DNA from: Moritella sp. Urea-trap-13
Lineage (GTDB): Bacteria > Pseudomonadota > Gammaproteobacteria > Enterobacterales > Moritellaceae
NCBI RefSeq assembly: GCF_002836355.1
Contig: NZ_PJCA01000039.1
Coordinates: 186,001-250,000 of the forward strand
DNA: 64,000 nt
Direction of reading: 5' to 3'
A program made the translations under genes and the position numbers. Under the pieces are notes generated by a model. The model had not been told where the DNA came from. It did no database searches and worked only from the letters and a program-made list of their open reading frames with translations. Positions 18,169 through 27,791 of the stretch are shown here, one piece after another. Positions within the stretch are counted from its first letter, which is position 1. Each line of letters begins with the position of its first letter.

Positions 18169-19203
18169 ATGATCAGCACTAGCTATACCCCTGCAAGTCA
18201 ATTACTCGAGCGTAATACTGCACATTTTGAAGACAAAGACCTGTTGATTGCGGGTTACATCGAAGATACCTACCCTACTGAATTAGCGAATATAGCGAAA
18301 AAAGTAACCTTATTCAGCTACGATTATTCCGCTAAATTACATTATGATGATGTCAGCAATATTGATAACCATTGCTCTACAGAATATCAAGCAGTTAAGA
18401 AACACCAAGTTGCATTGATTTATATGTCAAAATCAAAAGCAGAAGTAGAATATCTATTAGCTAACATCACCGAACACCTAGAAGATGGCGCCATGATCTT
18501 CATGGTTGGTGAAAACAACGCTGGTATTCGCAGTGCCAATAAATTCTTTGCCCCGTATGGCGACATCTGTAACAAACTCGATGCTGCACGTCGTAGCTCA
18601 CTGTTTGTAACTGAACTGAATAAGCCAGTGGCTAAGTTTGTTCAAGATGATTGGATCACCACATTCCCAATCTCAGTAAAAGGCATTGAGCTAACAGTCT
18701 GTACATTACCTGGCGTATTTAGCCACGGTAAACTCGATACAGGTAGTAATATTCTACTGAGTAACTTACACAAGAAACCATCCGGTCGTGTACTTGATCT
18801 CGGTTGTGGCGCTGGTATTATCGGTAGTTATATCGCTAAACGTTTCCCTGCAAGCAAAGTTGAAATGACAGACGTGAGCGCACTTGCGGTTAAATCGAGC
18901 CAATTAACATTAGCTGCGAATGAATTAGCTGGTCAAGCTTACCTTTCAGATGTGTTTTCTGATGTAAGTGATAAATTTGATTATATCATTTCCAACCCAC
19001 CGTTCCATGCGGGATTGAAAACCCATTATGCAAGTACTGAGACATTCTTAAAAGAAGCGAACGATTATATTAATCCACGCGGTCATTTAGTCTTAGTCGC
19101 AAATAGCTTCCTTAAATATCCAGAGATTATCGAAGCCTCTTTCGGCCATTGCTTACTGCAAATAAAATCATCTAAGTTCGCCGTTTATTACGCTAATAAA
19201 TAG
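18169..19203 (+). CDS. rsmC: 16S rRNA (guanine1207-N2)-methyltransferase
   Basis: AdoMet-dependent enzyme that methylates G1207 of 16S rRNA. It has the two-domain architecture of RsmC: a degenerate N-terminal methyltransferase-like domain (TPASQLLERN at the start, then FMVGENNAGIRSA) and an active C-terminal domain with the AdoMet motif VLDLGCGAGIIG and the catalytic SNPPFHAG. The length of 344 residues is normal. I start at the ATG at 18169 (MISTSYTPASQLLER), which aligns with E. coli RsmC; a TTG-initiated frame from 18112 adds an unrelated tail. The stop codon is part of a 16-bp tandem duplication. Confidence 0.93.
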   Translation: MISTSYTPASQLLERNTAHFEDKDLLIAGYIEDTYPTELANIAKKVTLFSYDYSAKLHYDDVSNIDNHCSTEYQAVKKHQVALIYMSKSKAEVEYLLANITEHLEDGAMIFMVGENNAGIRSANKFFAPYGDICNKLDAARRSSLFVTELNKPVAKFVQDDWITTFPISVKGIELTVCTLPGVFSHGKLDTGSNILLSNLHKKPSGRVLDLGCGAGIIGSYIAKRFPASKVEMTDVSALAVKSSQLTLAANELAGQAYLSDVFSDVSDKFDYIISNPPFHAGLKTHYASTETFLKEANDYINPRGHLVLVANSFLKYPEIIEASFGHCLLQIKSSKFAVYYANK

Positions 19204-19219
19204 TTACGCTAATAAATAA
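19188..19219. repeat. 16-bp tandem duplication across the rsmC stop
   Basis: TTACGCTAATAAATA occurs at 19188-19202 and at 19204-19218. The first copy encodes the last residues (YANK) and stop of RsmC; the second follows immediately. Confidence 0.85.
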
Positions 19220-19243
19220 TTGCGTAATAAAATTGCATGAATA

Positions 19244-19281
19244 AAAAACGCCCATAACAAGCGATTGTTATGGGCGTTTTT
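19244..19281. terminator. Strong terminator after rsmC
   Basis: A perfect 17-bp stem, AAAAACGCCCATAACAA / TTGTTATGGGCGTTTTT, with loop GCGA. It has T-rich tails in both directions, so it serves rsmC on the plus strand and may also stop transcription from plsC on the minus strand. Confidence 0.93.
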
Positions 19282-19369
19282 ATTATCTGCCTGAATTAAT
19301 TATCGACCTTGAATTTTTTATTTATCTAAATTCCAGTATCGTATAATTCAGACTAATATTAGCATTTAA

Positions 19370-20089
19370 CTAAGCATCTCTGGCTTCTACAGATAACTCG
19401 TCAATACGCTTTTTCATGATCGCATGCACATCTGCTGATAATTGACGTACCGCTTTGCGATCTAAACCCGTAGTGGCAATTGGATCCATGATTTCAATAA
19501 TCACCTCGCCATTATCCCAACGGTTTAATTTTATCTTGTTATGGGTATTTGAACAACATACCGGCACAATTGGTACTTCAGCTTGAATGGCTGTATGGAA
19601 TGCACCGGTTTTAAACGGTAATAAACCACGGCCGCGACTACGCGTGCCTTCGGCAAACATCCAAATACTCAAGTGACCTTTACGAATACGTTCAGCCACA
19701 GTCGCAATCGTACCTACCGCTTTACTTTTGTTTTTACGATCAATCAAAATATTACCTGATAACCAATAAACAAAACCAAAAATCGGCACCCAAATTAAAC
19801 TTTTCTTACCCACTGACACTGTGCCCGGTTGCACTGCTGCCGTCACTGTAATTAAATCAAAGTTGTTTTGATGATTGCCAACAAATACATACGGACCAGC
19901 ATCATTCAAGCCAGCTGGTTTTCGCACGATGAGCTTAACCCCAAAAATACGCGCCAAACGAGAAAAATTTCTCGCCACACATGCTACGTGTTTGGGATCA
20001 CGTGGCTGTAAACTAAAGCGTAATATACTCATGATCAATAAGTAGATCATGAACAGCATGACCAAGACTAAACGACTAATAAATAACAT
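19370..20089 (-). CDS. plsC: 1-acylglycerol-3-phosphate O-acyltransferase
   Basis: Inner-membrane acyltransferase that makes phosphatidic acid from lysophosphatidic acid. The N-terminal membrane helix is at about residues 3-22. The catalytic HX4D motif is in VGNHQNNFD, and the glycerol-phosphate binding motif is FAEGTRSRGRGLLPFKTGAF. The length (239) matches E. coli PlsC. It lies 67 bp downstream of parC on the same strand, an arrangement also seen in enterics (parC-plsC). Confidence 0.94.
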   Translation of the reverse strand: MLFISRLVLVMLFMIYLLIMSILRFSLQPRDPKHVACVARNFSRLARIFGVKLIVRKPAGLNDAGPYVFVGNHQNNFDLITVTAAVQPGTVSVGKKSLIWVPIFGFVYWLSGNILIDRKNKSKAVGTIATVAERIRKGHLSIWMFAEGTRSRGRGLLPFKTGAFHTAIQAEVPIVPVCCSNTHNKIKLNRWDNGEVIIEIMDPIATTGLDRKAVRQLSADVHAIMKKRIDELSVEARDA

Positions 20090-20156
20090 TCGTAACCCTC
20101 TTTTAACATCACCGCAGTATACCGAGCAAGAACTCAGTGTACAAGCGTTAGCTGAA

Positions 20157-22415
20157 TTATTCTTGTGCTACATCTAAGCTATCAACACGCTGTAATCCAC
20201 GTGGTAACTTAAAGCCGCGACGACCGCGTTCACCCTTATAATGTTCTAAATCAGCAGGTTTCAATGTCAATTTACGCTTACCAGCATAAAGCGTGACTGA
20301 TTGTCCTTCCGGCACAATTTTCAGCATTTGCACATACTCTTCACGGCTTTTAACCCGTGCAGATGGGATGTTCATTAATTTATTGCCCTTACCTTTAGAC
20401 AATAATGGTAATGACGATAGTGGGAAAATTAGCATCCGACCTTCGTTAGAAATAATTAAGCAATGATCTGTGGTGATATCTGTCACCGCTTGCGGTTCAA
20501 TCACCAAACCACCAACAGGTAAGGTCAACAATGCTTTACCGTTTTTATTACGGCTGACCATATCACTGAACTTACCAATGAAACCATAACCGGCATCAGA
20601 ACTAAGTAAGAATTGTTGGCTATCATCAGCCATCAGTGCATGTGCAAAGGTTTGTCCTGGCGCTAGGGTAAATCGAGTTGTTAGCGGCTCGCCCTGACTA
20701 CGTGCAGATGGCAAAGTATGGGCATCAAGTGCGAATGAACGACCACTCGAATCGATGAATACCGCTGGGCAATTACTGCGTCCTTCAGCAGCATCTTTAT
20801 ACTCATCGCTGGCTTTATAACTTAAACCTTTGGCATCCACATCATGCCCCTTGGCACAACGTGCCCAGCCTTGTTGCGATAACACCACGGTCACCGCTTC
20901 ATTAGGCATTAATTCTTTTTCTGTTAACGCTTTTGCTTCTTTACGTTCGACGATAGGTGAACGACGGTCATCACCAAATGTCTCTGCGTCGGCAATTAAC
21001 TCTTTTTTCACCAGCGTAGCTAAACGGCGATCTGAACCTAATAGCTGTTCTAACTTGTGGCGTTCGGTATTCAACTCACCTTGTTCACCACGGATGCGCA
21101 TTTCTTCTAGTTTGGCTAGATGGCGTAATTTAAGTTCTAATACTGCTTCCGCTTGTTTTACTGATAAATCAAAACGACGAATTAATTCTGCTTTTGGATC
21201 GTCGTACTGACGAATAATTTCGATCACTTCATCAATATTTAAAAACGCGATCAATAAACCATCAAGGGTATGTAAACGCGCTAATACTTTATCTAAGCGG
21301 AACTGCAGACGACGGCGAACCGTGGTACGGCGAAACTCTAGCCATTCCGATAAAATTTTCTTTAAACCTTTAACTTGCGGTTTCTCATTCAAACCGATCA
21401 TATTCAAGTTAACGCGGTAATTTTTTTCCAGATCCGTACTGGCAAATAAATGTGCCATTAGCTGTTCGATATCGATACGATTAGAACGCGGGATGATCAC
21501 TAAACGGGTTGGATTTTCATGATCTGATTCATCACGTAAATCTGCCACCATAGGTAATTTCTTGGCCTGCATTTGTGCCGCAATTTGCTCTAAAATTTTA
21601 CCACCAGAGACTTGATGTGGCAGCGCGCTAATAACAATATCACCACTTTCTAGAGTGTATACAGCTCGCATTTTAATGCTGCCTTTACCGGTTTCGTAGA
21701 TCTGAGCAATATCTTTTTTAGGCGTTATAATTTCAGCTTCAGTCGGATAATCCGGACCTTTCACGTACGCCATTAATTCCGATAATTCAGCGTTTGGCTT
21801 ATCAATTAAATGTAAACAGGCGTTGGTAATTTCACGGACATTATGCGGCGGAATATCGGTCGCCATACCAACCGCGATACCGGTCACACCATTTAATAAG
21901 ATATGCGGTAAACGTGCCGGTAATAACTGCGGCTCTTTCATGGTGCCGTCAAAATTAGGCGACCAGTCGACGGTGCCTAAACCTACTTCGCTTAATAATA
22001 CTTCGGCGAATTTAGATAATTTTGCTTCGGTGTAACGCATTGCAGCAAATGATTTAGGATCATCCGGCGCACCCCAGTTTCCTTGGCCATCAACAAGCGG
22101 GTAGCGATAAGAAAACGGTTGCGCCATTAATACCATGGCTTCATAACAAGCACTATCACCGTGGGGATGATACTTACCTAATACGTCACCGACAGTACGC
22201 GCTGACTTCTTATATTTAGCGCCAGCATGCAAGCCAAGCTCAGACATCGCATAAGTAATACGGCGTTGCACTGGCTTTAATCCGTCACCAATATGAGGCA
22301 AGGCACGATCCATGATCACATACATGGAATAGTTCAAATATGCTTGCTCGGTAAATTCCCTTAGTGGTTGCTCTTCGACACCCTCTAAGCTCATATCAAT
22401 AACATCAGTCATCAA
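20157..22415 (-). CDS. parC: DNA topoisomerase IV subunit A
   Basis: Catalytic subunit of topoisomerase IV, which decatenates daughter chromosomes. The winged-helix domain carries the active tyrosine (Tyr128 in AAMRYTE). The quinolone-resistance region reads [12 protein letters not shown], with the wild-type Ser88 and Glu92 (equivalent to E. coli Ser80/Glu84), so no common resistance change is present. A C-terminal beta-pinwheel domain follows. The length of 752 equals E. coli ParC and is shorter than GyrA, and it lacks the GyrA box. The parE gene is not adjacent here. plsC follows. Confidence 0.97.
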   Translation of the reverse strand: MMTDVIDMSLEGVEEQPLREFTEQAYLNYSMYVIMDRALPHIGDGLKPVQRRITYAMSELGLHAGAKYKKSARTVGDVLGKYHPHGDSACYEAMVLMAQPFSYRYPLVDGQGNWGAPDDPKSFAAMRYTEAKLSKFAEVLLSEVGLGTVDWSPNFDGTMKEPQLLPARLPHILLNGVTGIAVGMATDIPPHNVREITNACLHLIDKPNAELSELMAYVKGPDYPTEAEIITPKKDIAQIYETGKGSIKMRAVYTLESGDIVISALPHQVSGGKILEQIAAQMQAKKLPMVADLRDESDHENPTRLVIIPRSNRIDIEQLMAHLFASTDLEKNYRVNLNMIGLNEKPQVKGLKKILSEWLEFRRTTVRRRLQFRLDKVLARLHTLDGLLIAFLNIDEVIEIIRQYDDPKAELIRRFDLSVKQAEAVLELKLRHLAKLEEMRIRGEQGELNTERHKLEQLLGSDRRLATLVKKELIADAETFGDDRRSPIVERKEAKALTEKELMPNEAVTVVLSQQGWARCAKGHDVDAKGLSYKASDEYKDAAEGRSNCPAVFIDSSGRSFALDAHTLPSARSQGEPLTTRFTLAPGQTFAHALMADDSQQFLLSSDAGYGFIGKFSDMVSRNKNGKALLTLPVGGLVIEPQAVTDITTDHCLIISNEGRMLIFPLSSLPLLSKGKGNKLMNIPSARVKSREEYVQMLKIVPEGQSVTLYAGKRKLTLKPADLEHYKGERGRRGFKLPRGLQRVDSLDVAQE

Positions 22416-22552
22416 AAGTCCTGTTATTTAGATTAAAATAAAAATTTAACAATCAAAGGCGAAACAACATATGCTATTTTTTAGCATTTATATTATGATG
22501 AAACGCGCGATAGAATTAGCTTAGATAATAACAATCAGTATTATTCAGACGT

Positions 22553-22579
22553 GTTATAGATAGTTATTTCAACTATAAC
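22553..22579. repeat. Inverted repeat between parC and the OapA-like gene
   Basis: GTTATAG (22553-22559) and CTATAAC (22573-22579) form perfect 7-bp arms around 13 bases, in the divergent promoter region. It may be an operator; nothing identifies the regulator. Confidence 0.45.
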
Positions 22580-22657
22580 CCGCCACTATTGTCATTATCT
22601 AAAACAATTTTAATTAGCTCATAATCCGATTAAAAACAAAATCACAGGAAATTAATC

Positions 22658-23257
22658 ATGGAGAGCAAGGCATTATATTCTCTTATCGAAAAAACGAAAT
22701 TGTTATTTCCGTCATTAACGAAACGCGTCAATGTGTTGCGCAATGCATTAAAATCACTGCCGCGCCTGCACCGTAAATTATTACCTATATTATCACTGAT
22801 TGTGATGATGCTACTAATTATGCCAACCCCAGATGAAAGTAGTGTGGGCAAGGATGTGAGTAGTGAGCGTAAATCAATCGCACTGACTATAGCTCCCACT
22901 CAGAATGTAGCAAATAGAGCCCACGTAGGACAGGACCAGGATAGTAATACACCCGCGCCAGTACCGATTAAAGTACTAGACCCAGAAAATATTGATGGTG
23001 AATGGCGTGCACACGTTATTCGTAAAGGTGATTCTGTTTATCGCATTTTTCGTCAGTATGAGATCCCTTCTGCAATACTGCATGATTTAATCGCAGTACC
23101 CACCCCTGAGCGATATATAACCCAAGTGCAACCCGGACAAGTTATGTCATTTTATATTTCCACGGCAGGTAAATTAATCCAGCTTAGAATTACAGATGCT
23201 GATAGCGCAACCACACTATTCTCGTTACGTGAAGATGGCAGCTATATCTATAATTAA
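22658..23257 (+). CDS. OapA/YtfB-like membrane protein with LysM-like C-terminal domain
   Basis: Bitopic envelope protein of 199 residues. A cytoplasmic N-terminal segment with the OapA_N-like LPRLHRKLLP is followed by one membrane helix at about 41-57, a variable linker, and a C-terminal opacity-associated protein A domain (WRAHVIRKGDSVYRIFRQYEIPS ... at about 115-199), which is LysM-like and expected to bind peptidoglycan or glycan. The E. coli relative YtfB acts in cell division, and Haemophilus OapA in colony opacity and adherence. It is divergent from parC and not in an obvious operon. The family is clear; its job here is inferred. Confidence 0.85.
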   Translation: MESKALYSLIEKTKLLFPSLTKRVNVLRNALKSLPRLHRKLLPILSLIVMMLLIMPTPDESSVGKDVSSERKSIALTIAPTQNVANRAHVGQDQDSNTPAPVPIKVLDPENIDGEWRAHVIRKGDSVYRIFRQYEIPSAILHDLIAVPTPERYITQVQPGQVMSFYISTAGKLIQLRITDADSATTLFSLREDGSYIYN

Positions 23258-23291
23258 CGATACGATTTAGCGAAGAGGGACGTTAGCGAAA

Positions 23292-24509
23292 TCAAGCACA
23301 CACTTGATTTCGTCCGGCTTCTTTAGCCTTATACAATAATTGGTCCGCTGCTTTAATCACTTCTTCAGGGCTGGTCATTGAACTACGCCCTTCTGCGACA
23401 CCAATACTAATGGTCACCAGCACCGTTTTATCAACCTCGACAGTCGTATTATCAACCTGCAGTTCACGTCGTTCGATAGGCTGACGAATTTGAAAAGGGT
23501 AATCAGCAATTAATAACCGTATCTCATCTACATAACCGACACAGTCTGCTGCCGACTTACCTTTAAATACGATAGTAAACTCTTCACCACCATAGCGATA
23601 CACTTTGCCGCGCCCCTTCACCAAGGTTAATTGCGCAGCCACCATTTTCAATACCGTATCACCAATATCATGACCATAGGTATCATTGAATTTTTTAAAC
23701 CGATCAATATCCAACATGGCAATACAGTATTTACCACTTAACTGCGCCAGATCGATGTTTAATGCTCGACGCCCCGGAATGCTGGTAAGTTCGTCAATAA
23801 ATGCTTGCTCATGACTGCGTTTTAATATGCACAGTAGCAACACAACCGCGCTCATCATAAACATACTGGCCGATATCCACGGTTGCTCAAACTCAACCAC
23901 AGTCAAGGTACACGCGAGTAAAGCGCTGAGAAACGCTTGATCTGAGCCGACATCTCTAAACAACATCAATATCGCCGCCGTCAACACCGCACAAATCAAT
24001 AAACCCAGTAAGATGTTAGGCAATACCGACACATCACCAAGCGCCAAAATCCAAGGCTCTATGGCCGTTAAAAAATGAGTAACTAAAGGTAACTGTTCGG
24101 GCTGAATAAACCAGTAATAAGCCGCCGCTTGCAAGATAAAAATAGCGTGATAAGAGAGTGCTTGAAAAGAAAACAGTGCGCGTTCAGGTAAGAATAACAG
24201 CAAGACTAAATTAGCCGGTAATAACAGCACCAGAAAATAATATTCTAATAATGTACTACCAATCGCCAGTGGCGTTTGTAACCGCAGTTGAATAAGATTG
24301 TAAGCCACCAGCATTAATAACGCCGCAAAACCACTGCGGCCTTGCTTAAAGAAATGACTCAACGCGATCACCAGCAGAAATAATATACTGGGTAATTCAA
24401 CTAACATGCTCTGCTGCTCGACAGACAACACAGCAAAAAGAGACGGGATAAAAAGCCCGGCAAACATGATTACAAATGTAAGTAATAGTCTTGAATACAT
24501 TAATGTCAC
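23292..24509 (-). CDS. Membrane-anchored diguanylate cyclase (GGDEF)
   Basis: 405-residue protein with an N-terminal half of several membrane helices (about residues 1-225) and a C-terminal GGDEF domain. The active site is YRYGGEEF at about residue 303-307, with the metal-binding DIDRFKKFNDTYGHDIGD upstream, so it should make cyclic di-GMP. A canonical RxxD inhibitory site is not evident five residues before GGEEF. The sensory membrane region does not match a named module I recognise. It lies about 90 bp downstream of ftsX on the same strand but is probably a separate unit; a 14-bp palindrome is in that gap. Confidence 0.88.
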   Translation of the reverse strand: MTLMYSRLLLTFVIMFAGLFIPSLFAVLSVEQQSMLVELPSILFLLVIALSHFFKQGRSGFAALLMLVAYNLIQLRLQTPLAIGSTLLEYYFLVLLLPANLVLLLFLPERALFSFQALSYHAIFILQAAAYYWFIQPEQLPLVTHFLTAIEPWILALGDVSVLPNILLGLLICAVLTAAILMLFRDVGSDQAFLSALLACTLTVVEFEQPWISASMFMMSAVVLLLCILKRSHEQAFIDELTSIPGRRALNIDLAQLSGKYCIAMLDIDRFKKFNDTYGHDIGDTVLKMVAAQLTLVKGRGKVYRYGGEEFTIVFKGKSAADCVGYVDEIRLLIADYPFQIRQPIERRELQVDNTTVEVDKTVLVTISIGVAEGRSSMTSPEEVIKAADQLLYKAKEAGRNQVCA

Positions 24510-24581
24510 TTATTGTGGCAACGCAACGCTGAAAGTAATATTCGAGAGCGCTAACATTGTATAAATTAAACCAGAATCAAT

Positions 24582-24595
24582 GCTCATTAATGAGC
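24582..24595. promoter_or_regulatory. 14-bp perfect palindrome upstream of the diguanylate cyclase
   Basis: GCTCATTAATGAGC is fully self-complementary. It lies 2 bases past the ftsX stop and 70 bases before the GGDEF start, which fits an operator or a small terminator stem without a T-run. Confidence 0.4.
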
Positions 24596-24597
24596 CA

Positions 24598-25557
24598 TTA
24601 ACTCGGTTCTATTTTAGCTATATAATAATTAACCGAAATAGCCGCCGAGATCAACCCCATGCTAATAGCTGTGCTAAACAACAAGATGACCTCACTAAAT
24701 GTTAATCCCTCAATAACAAAATCAGTATTATACAATTGAGCAAGATTAAGCACGGTATCTTCCATCCAATACACCATAAATATTGTCACTAGCCAGGCTA
24801 AAATACCGCCGATAGCCCCATACCAAAAACCCGTGTATAAAAATGGCCGTTGCACAAATGAATTTGTCGCGCCAATCAATTTTAAGACTTCAATTTCAGC
24901 ACGATTAGATAAAATATTTAAGCGAATAGTATTACCGGTAATTAATAATACCGAACTTAATAATAGTGTGGATACCACTAATACGGCATCGCTTAAGATC
25001 GAAAGAATACCGTCAAGACGTTCTAACCACATGATATCCAGCTTTCCTTGTTGGACTTCAGGTTCGCGTACGAGTTTCGCCAACAGCTCTTGTGCCGCAA
25101 TTGAGCTACGATAATAAGGCTTAGGCGTGACCACAACGACTGCTGGTAAAGGATTATGATCGAGCAATGTTAGCGCTGAAACTAACCCTGAAGAACGCTT
25201 AAATTCTTCCATGCCCTGTGCTTTAGAAATATATTCAAAACTATCGACTTCTTTGTAGGTCTTTAAGCGCTGTAATAAATTTTTATAACGTGACTCAGGT
25301 AAGTCTTTTTTTAAGAATAGATTAATATCTGTCGGACTGGTCCATTGGGCACTCACTGTTTGGCTATTTTTTAATACCACATACAAGGTGCTCGGCAAAG
25401 CGAGACTGACACCAAGTACCAGCATTGTCATCAATGAGGCAATAGGCGTGCGCCAGACATCGCTCAGACTGCCCATGGCTTGGTGAATATGCTGCTGACA
25501 GCGAATTTGGATACGTTTAATCATGGATGCATCGGCACTATTGGTTTGATTATTCAT
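24598..25557 (-). CDS. ftsX: Cell division protein FtsX
   Basis: Permease-like partner of FtsE that activates septal amidases through EnvC. It has four membrane segments: one near residues 40-62 and three in the C-terminal half, with an extracytoplasmic domain (TSPTDINLFLKKDLPESRY ...) between the first two. I start at the ATG at 25557 (MNNQTNSADAS), one base after the ftsE stop and with AAGGGA at the right distance; a longer frame runs back into ftsE. At 319 residues it is a little shorter than the E. coli protein. Confidence 0.94.
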   Translation of the reverse strand: MNNQTNSADASMIKRIQIRCQQHIHQAMGSLSDVWRTPIASLMTMLVLGVSLALPSTLYVVLKNSQTVSAQWTSPTDINLFLKKDLPESRYKNLLQRLKTYKEVDSFEYISKAQGMEEFKRSSGLVSALTLLDHNPLPAVVVVTPKPYYRSSIAAQELLAKLVREPEVQQGKLDIMWLERLDGILSILSDAVLVVSTLLLSSVLLITGNTIRLNILSNRAEIEVLKLIGATNSFVQRPFLYTGFWYGAIGGILAWLVTIFMVYWMEDTVLNLAQLYNTDFVIEGLTFSEVILLFSTAISMGLISAAISVNYYIAKIEPS

Positions 25558-25558
25558 G

Positions 25559-26230
25559 TTAAATCCCTTGTAACTCATCATTACACATTTCGCCTTGCTT
25601 AATACGCAAAGTGCGATAGCGCAGTTTAGCAATCAAGCCTAAATCATGAGTGGCAATCAATACCGAAGTACCAGTGCGATTAAACTCTTCAAACAATTTT
25701 ATAATTTCCATCGATAACTGTGGGTCTAAGTTACCAGTAGGTTCGTCTGCTAATAATAATTTCGGGCGGGAAATAATGGCGCGAGCAATACCCACGCGCT
25801 GTTGCTCACCACCGGAAAGCATCGGCGGATAGCACTTGGCTTTATTGTACAAACCGACTTTATCTAATGCCGCTAAGACCCTATTTTTAACTTGTTTGGC
25901 GGTATAGCCTTTAATTATCAAAGGCAGCGCAACATTATCAAATATAGTACGGTCGACTAACAAGCGATGGTCTTGAAAAATAATACCAATATCACGACGT
26001 AAAAATGGAATCTCAGATTTATTGACTTTACTGACATTACGACCATTAAGGAACACGTCACCTGCGCTTGGTCTTTCTAACATACTAATTAGTTTTAATA
26101 AGGTACTTTTACCAGCGCCAGAGGGGCCCGTTAAAAAAGCCATTTCACCTTTTTCAAGATGAAAATTAACTTTCTGTAGCGCGCTAAGACTGCCAGGGTA
26201 AATTTTAGATACATTATCAAACCGAATCAT
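25559..26230 (-). CDS. ftsE: Cell division ATP-binding protein FtsE
   Basis: ABC-type ATPase that with FtsX couples cytoplasmic Z-ring assembly to septal cell-wall hydrolysis. Walker A is GPSGAGKST (residues 35-43), the signature [14 protein letters not shown], and Walker [13 protein letters not shown], with the H-loop in ATHD. The length is 223 residues. The gene lies 102 bp after ftsY and directly before ftsX, the conserved ftsY-ftsE-ftsX order; a hairpin in the ftsY-ftsE gap may partly separate them. Confidence 0.97.
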   Translation of the reverse strand: MIRFDNVSKIYPGSLSALQKVNFHLEKGEMAFLTGPSGAGKSTLLKLISMLERPSAGDVFLNGRNVSKVNKSEIPFLRRDIGIIFQDHRLLVDRTIFDNVALPLIIKGYTAKQVKNRVLAALDKVGLYNKAKCYPPMLSGGEQQRVGIARAIISRPKLLLADEPTGNLDPQLSMEIIKLFEEFNRTGTSVLIATHDLGLIAKLRYRTLRIKQGEMCNDELQGI

Positions 26231-26282
26231 GATGATCGCGTCCTTGCTGTGTGCTGGTATAAAAATTTAGCATAGTGAAAAT

Positions 26283-26312
26283 AAATACTCACCGCATTAA
26301 CGATGAGTATTT
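26283..26312 (-). terminator. Possible terminator or processing hairpin between ftsY and ftsE
   Basis: AAATACTCA and TGAGTATTT form a perfect 9-bp stem with a 12-base loop. On the minus strand the sequence after the stem is ATTTTC, only a weak T-run. Confidence 0.45.
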
Positions 26313-26332
26313 GGTTTAATATATTGATGTTG

Positions 26333-27691
26333 TTATTTTTGTTCTTCGTTACTAAATAGCGCTTCAATAAACTCTTCTGAATTAAAGGTACGTAAATCAT
26401 CAATACCTTCACCAATACCGATAAAACGAATTGGGATCTCAAATTTATCTGCCACGGCAAAGATAACACCACCTTTGGCAGTACCATCTAATTTAGTGAT
26501 GGTAATGCCAGTCAGACCAACCGCCTCTTTAAATAGTTCCGCTTGGCTTAAGGCGTTTTGACCGGTACCCGCATCAATCGTTAACATGATCTCGTGCGGC
26601 GCGGTGGCATCGTGTTTACGCATAACGCGTACCACTTTCTTCAATTCTTCCATCAAGTGGGCTTTATTTTGTAAACGACCCGCTGTATCGGCGATAAGCA
26701 CGTCAACGTCTTTGGCTGTTGCTGATTGCATGGCATCAAACAGCACCGAAGCACTATCAGCACCGGTATGTTGGGCTACCACAGGAATACCGTTACGATC
26801 GCCCCATACTTGTAATTGTTCAACCGCTGCAGCACGGAATGTATCGCCCGCCGCTAACATCACGGATTTACCTTCACCTTGGAATTTCTTCGCCATCTTA
26901 CCGATAGTCGTAGTTTTACCCACACCGTTCACACCAACCATTAAGATCACGTGGGGTTTGTTGTTACTATCAATAACCAGTGGCTGGTCTACCTTATGCA
27001 GTAGCTCCGCCATGTCTTTTTTCAAGATGTCGTACAAGGCTTCAGCATCTTTTAAGTCTTTACGTGATGCTTGTTGGGTTAAATTATCAATAATACGTGT
27101 GGTTGTAGCAACACCCAGATCGGCAATTAATAATTGCTCTTCGAGTTCTTCAAATAACTCATCATCGATATGCTTGCCACGGAAAAAGTTTTTAAAGCCA
27201 CTACCGATATTACCTTTCGTACGTGATAAGCCACGTTTCAAACGGGTAAAGAATTTATCTTTTTCAGCGGGTTCATCTGCAACTGATTCATCGCTTACGG
27301 CTTCAGCATCAACTACTGCCGATGCTCTTTCCTTGTTAACAATTTCGTCGTTAACAATGTCGGCATTAGCATTATCTGTAGTAGTAACAACAACTTCTGT
27401 AACACTTTCTTCGCTAACAGAATCGGCTACAATAACGTCAGCACTATCTAGTGCTGCAAGCTCTGTTGAAACAACCTCAGGTTCAGCAACCACATTCTCA
27501 GCTTCGCTCGCGGCACTGTTATTTTCGAAATCAGTGAAAAGTCGTAAATCTGCAGCGCGACGAATGGCTTTTTCTTCCGCCGTTTCATCATCACTCGATA
27601 CTAATAATTCCGGATTAACTTTATTTTCATCTGTGTTGAACGCGTCTTTTTTACCTAAACCAAACCAATTCTTCATGCTTTTTTTTGCCAT
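26333..27691 (-). CDS. ftsY: Signal recognition particle receptor FtsY
   Basis: GTPase that docks SRP-ribosome complexes at the inner membrane. An acidic, Glu/Ala/Asp-rich N-terminal A domain spans about residues 20-150; the NG domain follows, with G1 GVNGVGKTTTIGK near 252, DTFRAAAVEQL, G3 DTAGR and G4 TKLDGTAKGG. The length of 452 residues is in the normal range. It is the first gene of ftsYEX and divergent from rsmD, with about 100 bp between the two start codons, a conserved pairing in gammaproteobacteria. The low-complexity A domain creates a long spurious frame on the opposite strand. Confidence 0.97.
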   Translation of the reverse strand: MAKKSMKNWFGLGKKDAFNTDENKVNPELLVSSDDETAEEKAIRRAADLRLFTDFENNSAASEAENVVAEPEVVSTELAALDSADVIVADSVSEESVTEVVVTTTDNANADIVNDEIVNKERASAVVDAEAVSDESVADEPAEKDKFFTRLKRGLSRTKGNIGSGFKNFFRGKHIDDELFEELEEQLLIADLGVATTTRIIDNLTQQASRKDLKDAEALYDILKKDMAELLHKVDQPLVIDSNNKPHVILMVGVNGVGKTTTIGKMAKKFQGEGKSVMLAAGDTFRAAAVEQLQVWGDRNGIPVVAQHTGADSASVLFDAMQSATAKDVDVLIADTAGRLQNKAHLMEELKKVVRVMRKHDATAPHEIMLTIDAGTGQNALSQAELFKEAVGLTGITITKLDGTAKGGVIFAVADKFEIPIRFIGIGEGIDDLRTFNSEEFIEALFSNEEQK

Positions 27692-27791
27692 TTTTAGAAA
27701 ACCTTACTTTCGCCAGTCTTGAACTGCTACAATGACCCAATATCAATATGGTGATTATATTATCACCTTTCTGTCCAGACAAAGAATTACT

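Noticed and set aside
20157-22415. Quinolone-resistance changes in parC
   Set aside because: The relevant Ser and Glu are both wild type.
26586-27722. A 378-codon open frame on the plus strand opposite ftsY
   Set aside because: It is serine/threonine-rich with no recognisable domain, and is the mirror of the Glu/Ala-rich codons of the FtsY acidic region; ftsY itself has full motifs.
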